From: an uncultured Caldisericota bacterium
Lineage (GTDB): Bacteria > Caldisericota > Caldisericia > Cryosericales > Cryosericaceae
DNA length: 64,000 nt
NCBI GenBank assembly: GCA_903871855.1
Contig: CAIQIK010000020.1
Coordinates: 186,001 to 250,000 of the forward strand
Reading direction: 5' to 3'
Part shown: in pieces, positions 60,546 through 64,000 of the stretch
How positions within the stretch are numbered: the stretch's first letter is position 1
How the letters are laid out: the number at the start of each line of letters is the position of its first letter
Position numbers and translations under genes: made by a program
Notes under the pieces: model-generated
What the model was told of the DNA's origin: nothing
The model's input: only the letters and a program-made list of their open reading frames with translations
Databases searched by the model: none

Positions 60546-61550
60546 CTATATCAGAACGTCGTGCAGCGAATCGTAGCTTTCGAGGACCTTGCCCGCACCC
60601 TTGGCGACACACAGCAACGGATCCTCTGCGATGTTGACGAGAATGCCCGTACGGGTGGAGATGAACTTGTCCAAGCCCATAGTAAGCGCGCCGCCGCCCG
60701 AAAGCATAATGCCGCTGTCGATGATATCCGCCGAGAGTTCAGGAGGGGTCAGCTCGAGGGCCGACTTGATCGTCGCGAGAATCTGCTCCAAAGGTTCCTT
60801 GAGGGCGTCGCGAATCTCCTCACTCGTGACTTCAACCGATTTTGGCAGGCCGTTAATCAGGTCTCTGCCCCGTACTTCATAGGTTCTCTCGCTTTCGAGC
60901 GGGTATGCGGAGCCAATAGCGAGTTTGACTTCCTCGGCCGTTACATCACCGATCAGCAGGTTGTAGCGGCGGCGAATATGCGCCGCTATGGCCTCTGTCA
61001 TCTCATCGCCCGCAATACGCAGCGACCGTGATGTGACGATGCCCTTCATCGAGATGACCGCGACCTCCGCCGTGCCGCCACCGACATCGACGATCATGAC
61101 TCCGCGAGCGTCAGCGATTGGGAGCTCGGCACCGATGGCGGCTGCCATGGGCTCCTGAATAAGCTTTGCCTCACGTGCACCGGCGTTGAGGGCTGCGTCA
61201 ATGACGGCCTTCATCTCAACTTGGGTGATGCCGGATGGGATTCCGACAAGCACGCGTGGGCGGGCAAAGAGACCTGTTCCAGAGGCTTTTCGGATGAAGT
61301 ACTCAAGAAGCTTCTCGGTTACCGTGAAGTCTGCTATCACGCCGTCTCTCATGGGACGTGTCACGCTAATCGACTGGGGCGTACGCCCTGCCATCTTTTT
61401 TGCTTCGTAGCCAACGGCCAGCACCGTGCCGGTCTTGGCATCGGTCGCCACGATGGTAGGCTCGCGGATGACGACACCCTTGTTCTTGATGTAGACGACT
61501 GTGTTCGCAGTACCAAGGTCTATTGCCAGGTCTCTTGAGAAAAATGCCAC
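60546..61550 (-). CDS. mreB: Actin-like rod-shape protein MreB
   Basis: 334 aa from a GTG with GGAGG 6 nt upstream. The actin-fold phosphate loops are IDLGTANTVVYIK and IVDVGGGTAEVAVISM; EPMAAAIGAELP and LSGGGALTMGLDKFI are family segments. A short N-terminal FFSRD.A sequence fits the membrane-binding amphipathic start. It polymerises under the membrane and organises elongation. First of the mreBCD genes, 3 nt after maf. Confidence 0.97.
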   Translation of the reverse strand: MAFFSRDLAIDLGTANTVVYIKNKGVVIREPTIVATDAKTGTVLAVGYEAKKMAGRTPQSISVTRPMRDGVIADFTVTEKLLEYFIRKASGTGLFARPRVLVGIPSGITQVEMKAVIDAALNAGAREAKLIQEPMAAAIGAELPIADARGVMIVDVGGGTAEVAVISMKGIVTSRSLRIAGDEMTEAIAAHIRRRYNLLIGDVTAEEVKLAIGSAYPLESERTYEVRGRDLINGLPKSVEVTSEEIRDALKEPLEQILATIKSALELTPPELSADIIDSGIMLSGGGALTMGLDKFISTRTGILVNIAEDPLLCVAKGAGKVLESYDSLHDVLI

Positions 61551-61553
61551 GAC

Positions 61554-62126
61554 TTACCTCCTCACATCAACATGCAGCTCAGTACAGAGTGCATAGAAAT
61601 CGCTCATGGTGAAACCAATAATCGTGTCCATCGGTCCCTCGGTTCGTTCGATGAAACTTGCTGCCAGTCCCTGAACGGCGTACGCTCCGGCCTTGTCCCG
61701 ATATTCGGGGTTGCTCAAGTAGGCATGCCGCTCATTTGCGCTCAGATATCTCATCAACACACGCGTTGTGGACATTCTGGTGGCGGTCGTCCTTTCGGGC
61801 ATGAGCACAGCTGCCATGGCTGTAATAACGCGGTGTTCGTGCCCTTCGAGCAGTGCGAGCATATCACGAGCCTGGGCTTCGTTGAGTGGCTTTCCCAGGA
61901 TTCGGCCGTCACAGGCAACGACCGTGTCAGCCCCGACGACTAACCCGGCGTCGACATGATCACTTCCAGCTCTTGCCTTTGCCAGTGCGTTCCATGCTGC
62001 ACTATTCTCAGGTGCAGTATCCAGCATGACTTCGTCCGTGTCAGCCCTCACGACGGAAAATGGTATACCCCAGTCGGCGAGCATGTGAGCTCTGCGTGGC
62101 GAACTTGAAGCCAGGTAGATTCTCAT
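61554..62126 (-). CDS. maf: Maf family nucleotide pyrophosphatase
   Basis: 190 aa. LASSSPRRAHMLADWG at the N-terminus, VVGADTVVACDGRILGKP and LLEGHEHRVITAMAAV are the conserved Maf segments; AVQGLAASFIERTEGPMDTIIGF lies near the C-terminus. Maf proteins hydrolyse non-canonical or modified nucleoside triphosphates and are linked to septation. It overlaps the DUF4321 gene by 4 nt and precedes mreB by 3 nt. Confidence 0.95.
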   Translation of the reverse strand: MRIYLASSSPRRAHMLADWGIPFSVVRADTDEVMLDTAPENSAAWNALAKARAGSDHVDAGLVVGADTVVACDGRILGKPLNEAQARDMLALLEGHEHRVITAMAAVLMPERTTATRMSTTRVLMRYLSANERHAYLSNPEYRDKAGAYAVQGLAASFIERTEGPMDTIIGFTMSDFYALCTELHVDVRR

Positions 62127-62365
62127 ACAAGCGTCGAGAAGAAGAGGAAAAGCAGCGCAAGCCCGACAGTCCCGAGGTTCATGTTGAGATCGAAGCCCAG
62201 TCGCAACTCCATGAAACCGAGCTGGAGGGTGAAGTCGGGAACGCCAAAATGGAGACCAGCTCTCATGAAGGGGTAATATGCCCCCAGTACTTCACCAAGT
62301 ACAGATCCGAGGACGGCCCCCGCAATCACAAAAGCTATTGATATGGTTCGTTCTTTTCTTCTCAC
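62123..62365 (-). CDS. DUF4321 family small membrane protein
   Basis: 80 aa from a GTG overlapping the previous gene (GTGA). Two hydrophobic helices (SIAFVIAGAVLGSVLGEVLG; VGLALLFLFFSTLV) flank a middle with GVPDFTLQLGFMELRLGFDLNMN, the pattern of DUF4321, a family found beside maf and mreB in Gram-positive anaerobes. Function unknown. Confidence 0.82.
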   Translation of the reverse strand: MRRKERTISIAFVIAGAVLGSVLGEVLGAYYPFMRAGLHFGVPDFTLQLGFMELRLGFDLNMNLGTVGLALLFLFFSTLV

Positions 62366-62907
62366 CGCTGCTCCGTAGTAGCACTGTCATGAAGAGCTCG
62401 GTCGAGTCGAGACAGGACGGCAAGCGAAACACCACCGATCAGGTATCCAGCCGCTCCACCCGCCACCACCAGTACCGGCAGATAGTACCATAGTGTACCC
62501 ACAGTGTTGGTAATCAACAAGAGCAGGTATTGCGATAAATTGTTACAGATTCCCCCTACGGTACTAACGGTTGGCAATCCAATGTGCTTCCCGAATGCTT
62601 TCCGCAGGAGGACCATGACGATGACTGCGCCGAGACTGCCACCGAAGGAGAGCAGCGACGTGATGGTCATCAGATTTCCCTTCATGATACCCGTGGCCAG
62701 GACCCGCAGGACCACGAGCGCGACGGTCGCGAGGGCTCCGTACATCTCCAGACACAGCATCGTGCTTATCTGAGACAGTCCCAGCTTGGCGCCGGGCAGG
62801 AATGGCAGTGGGGGGTCGAAATAGTTAATAACGATAGCAACGGCAGCTATCAATGCAAATCGCAGGGTATCCTGCGTTGTTCGGTTTCTGTTATTGTGTG
62901 AGAGCAT
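62362..62907 (-). CDS. Gx transporter / HepS-type membrane protein
   Basis: 181 aa from the ATG at 62907. Four to five membrane helices; the conserved start is ALIAAVAIVINYFDPPLPFLPGAKLGLSQI, with PGAKLG(L/I)S typical of the Gx transporter family (also called heptaprenyl diphosphate synthase component I). GGICNNLSQYLLLLI is another conserved helix. Members sit beside NusG-domain-II and ApbE genes near Rnf-like or quinone genes. It overlaps the NusG-II gene by 17 nt. Confidence 0.85.
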   Translation of the reverse strand: MLSHNNRNRTTQDTLRFALIAAVAIVINYFDPPLPFLPGAKLGLSQISTMLCLEMYGALATVALVVLRVLATGIMKGNLMTITSLLSFGGSLGAVIVMVLLRKAFGKHIGLPTVSTVGGICNNLSQYLLLLITNTVGTLWYYLPVLVVAGGAAGYLIGGVSLAVLSRLDRALHDSATTEQR

Positions 62908-63262
62908 CGATGCCAGTCGCTTTTCCTTCGACGGTAATGACCATGTGGTTGGGCACACAGATGATCTGATCACCAGGGCTCCGTGCCGGAACGGTATGTA
63001 CGCAGATTTGATCTGGGCAGGTCGATTCCATGACTTGGATGGAGCCCTTGCCATCGGCTACGATTACAAGCGGTCCCAGCACGCCCGTTATGCGCAGTGT
63101 TTGGGACTCATGGGACGTCAGGTCTACTGTCGCGATGATCTTGCCGTCCACGCGGACAACCGCCATAGTGCCGCGTGTACGATGCATGACAATCCAGAAG
63201 ACAACAACGAGCGTTACGGCGGCGACGATGATCACCGACGTGATCCGGTCACTCCGCTTCAT
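62891..63262 (-). CDS. NusG domain II-containing membrane protein
   Basis: 123 aa. One N-terminal helix (residues about 8-25) and an extracytoplasmic NusG-II-like beta domain with AVVRVDGKIIATVDL, MESTCPDQICVHT and PGDQIICVPNHMVITVEG. The two cysteines in CPDQIC and the PN(H/R) motif are family-typical. Function not established; it is always near ApbE and Gx transporter genes. It overlaps apbE by 4 nt. Confidence 0.88.
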   Translation of the reverse strand: MKRSDRITSVIIVAAVTLVVVFWIVMHRTRGTMAVVRVDGKIIATVDLTSHESQTLRITGVLGPLVIVADGKGSIQVMESTCPDQICVHTVPARSPGDQIICVPNHMVITVEGKATGIDALTQ

Positions 63263-64000
63263 TGAGCAGCCGTAGGCACGAAGGTGATCGGCCCCAGCGT
63301 AGACTGTGTTCCTGCACCGTCGACGATGACAATGCCGACGGTCCCCCGGCTCTGGGCCGCCTGGAAGAGCGAACGCTGAGTCTCGGCCGTTGAGCAGAAG
63401 AAAACCTTGCCGAGGGCGTCGCCGATGGCTCCATGCATGGGCTCTATGTTTGTGATGACCGTGACACTCTGATTGAGAGTCCCCGGGTATCCCGTCGACG
63501 GGTCGATGATATGGCAGTATCTCTTGCCGTCCTGCTCGAAGTACCGCTCATAGTCTCCGGACGTAGCCACGAAGGCATCTCCAGATCGAACAGTGCCAAT
63601 GATCCCCTGACCACGTGGATCTTGAATACCGATCTTCCAGTCGTGCTTTCGGCCACCGCTATACAGCAGGAGGTTGCCACCAAAATTGATGTTCACCTGC
63701 AGAGGTTGGGGTTCAACGGTGCGGAGGTACTCCTCCATGACGTCCAGTGAGTAGCCCTTGGCGATACCGCCCAGGTCGATGCGGGCCCGCGAGTCTCGAA
63801 GCTGTACGGTGGTATCAGAAAGCACGAGCTGGTCTGAGTGAGAATAGGCTAGTGTATCCGATATCTCCTTTGCAGCGGGGACTCTGTAATCCTTGGTTGT
63901 GAATCCCCAGAGCGACGAGACGGGCGAGATCGCTATGTCGAACGTCCTGCCATGGTCAATGGCTTCCACGGCTACGGCGGCTTTCAGAAGAGCAGCATAT
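63259..64000 (-). CDS. apbE: FAD:protein FMN transferase ApbE (C-terminal part, runs off right edge)
   Basis: About 247 codons visible; the N-terminal end (with any signal peptide) is outside the window. Visible signatures: FDIAISPVSSLWGF (usual 'FD.TV.PL..LWGF'), ARIDLGGIAKGYSLD, NINFGGNLLLYSG and HIIDPSTGYPG, the flavin- and Mg-binding pattern. ApbE transfers FMN from FAD to threonine of flavoproteins such as Rnf or NQR subunits. No such acceptor is in the window. The frame is open to the edge, so the GTG at 63969 is not the start. Confidence 0.92.
   Translation of the reverse strand, partial: YAALLKAAVAVEAIDHGRTFDIAISPVSSLWGFTTKDYRVPAAKEISDTLAYSHSDQLVLSDTTVQLRDSRARIDLGGIAKGYSLDVMEEYLRTVEPQPLQVNINFGGNLLLYSGGRKHDWKIGIQDPRGQGIIGTVRSGDAFVATSGDYERYFEQDGKRYCHIIDPSTGYPGTLNQSVTVITNIEPMHGAIGDALGKVFFCSTAETQRSLFQAAQSRGTVGIVIVDGAGTQSTLGPITFVPTAAQ

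Noticed and set aside
1-64000. CRISPR array, prophage or intact insertion sequence
   Set aside because: No regularly spaced direct repeats, no integrase, transposase or phage structural genes were seen on either strand.

Overview
The window (about 57% GC by eye, no rRNA, no CRISPR array, no intact insertion sequence) is a dense bacterial chromosome segment from what looks like a fermentative anaerobe with a single-membrane-type gene set. Pointers are indolepyruvate:ferredoxin oxidoreductase, rubredoxin with its reductase, a SCIFF peptide with its radical SAM maturase, oxygen-independent radical SAM enzymes, the rapZ-yvcK-whiA cluster, ClpC with a UVR motif, a G5/3D-domain protein beside rsmA, CdaA/CdaR, and a DUF4321 protein. 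GTG and TTG starts are common and many proteins are divergent members of their families, which suggests a deep-branching lineage; I cannot name the taxon from this sequence alone.

Layout. 1-1.7 kb (minus): partial membrane-anchored foldase and a LipM-like octanoyl/lipoyl transferase. 1.8-11.4 kb (plus): methyltransferase, c-di-AMP synthase cdaA with its regulator cdaR, truB, ribF, rpsO, pnp, an M16 peptidase, dut and a family-4 uracil-DNA glycosylase. 11.6-15.2 kb: marR and ndk (minus), a secreted or anchored phospholipase D-like protein (plus), rubredoxin plus NAD(P)H:rubredoxin-type oxidoreductase (minus). 15.3-17.8 kb: iorAB. 18.5-20.1 kb: scfA (SCIFF peptide, five-Cys variant) and scfB. 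20.2-30.4 kb (minus): rapZ-yvcK-whiA-rpoN-gap-pgk-secG followed by tRNA-Leu, tRNA-Val and tRNA-Phe, with tRNA-Ser, serS and thrC upstream. 31.0-34.3 kb (minus): a visibly lower-GC three-gene unit, carbamoyltransferase - carbamate kinase - carbamoyltransferase, flanked by gene-free DNA. 34.7-37.7 kb: class A PBP and a small unknown protein. 37.9-43.3 kb (plus): clpC, lepA, hemW. 43.4-44.5 kb: ychF (minus). 44.6-53.5 kb (plus): an unknown protein, a G5/3D protein, rsmA, gcvH-gcvPA-gcvPB, argS, rbfA and nrnA. 53.5-64 kb (minus): an elongasome cluster apbE(partial) - NusG-II - Gx transporter - DUF4321 - maf - mreBCD - pbp2 - minC - rodA - B12/radical SAM protein - small membrane protein.

How the parts fit. 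Amino-acid fermentation is served by IorAB (2-oxoacid oxidation to ferredoxin), the glycine decarboxylase P and H proteins (with LipM available to lipoylate them) and possibly the carbamoyl-phosphate module, which could make ATP through carbamate kinase. Cell shape is covered by MreBCD/PBP2/RodA and the class A PBP, with c-di-AMP made by CdaA and potentially degraded by NrnA. Glycolysis (gap, pgk) sits in one long minus-strand run with rapZ-yvcK-whiA and a divergent sigma-54.

Most interesting: (1) the five-Cys SCIFF precursor, (2) the two-carbamoyltransferase/carbamate kinase unit with no arginine deiminase, (3) a TruB with several changed active-site positions, (4) a MinC without MinD and without the MinD-contact motif, and (5) two genes that look like leaderless transcripts. 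Functional calls are from recognised motifs read by eye; no database search was run.
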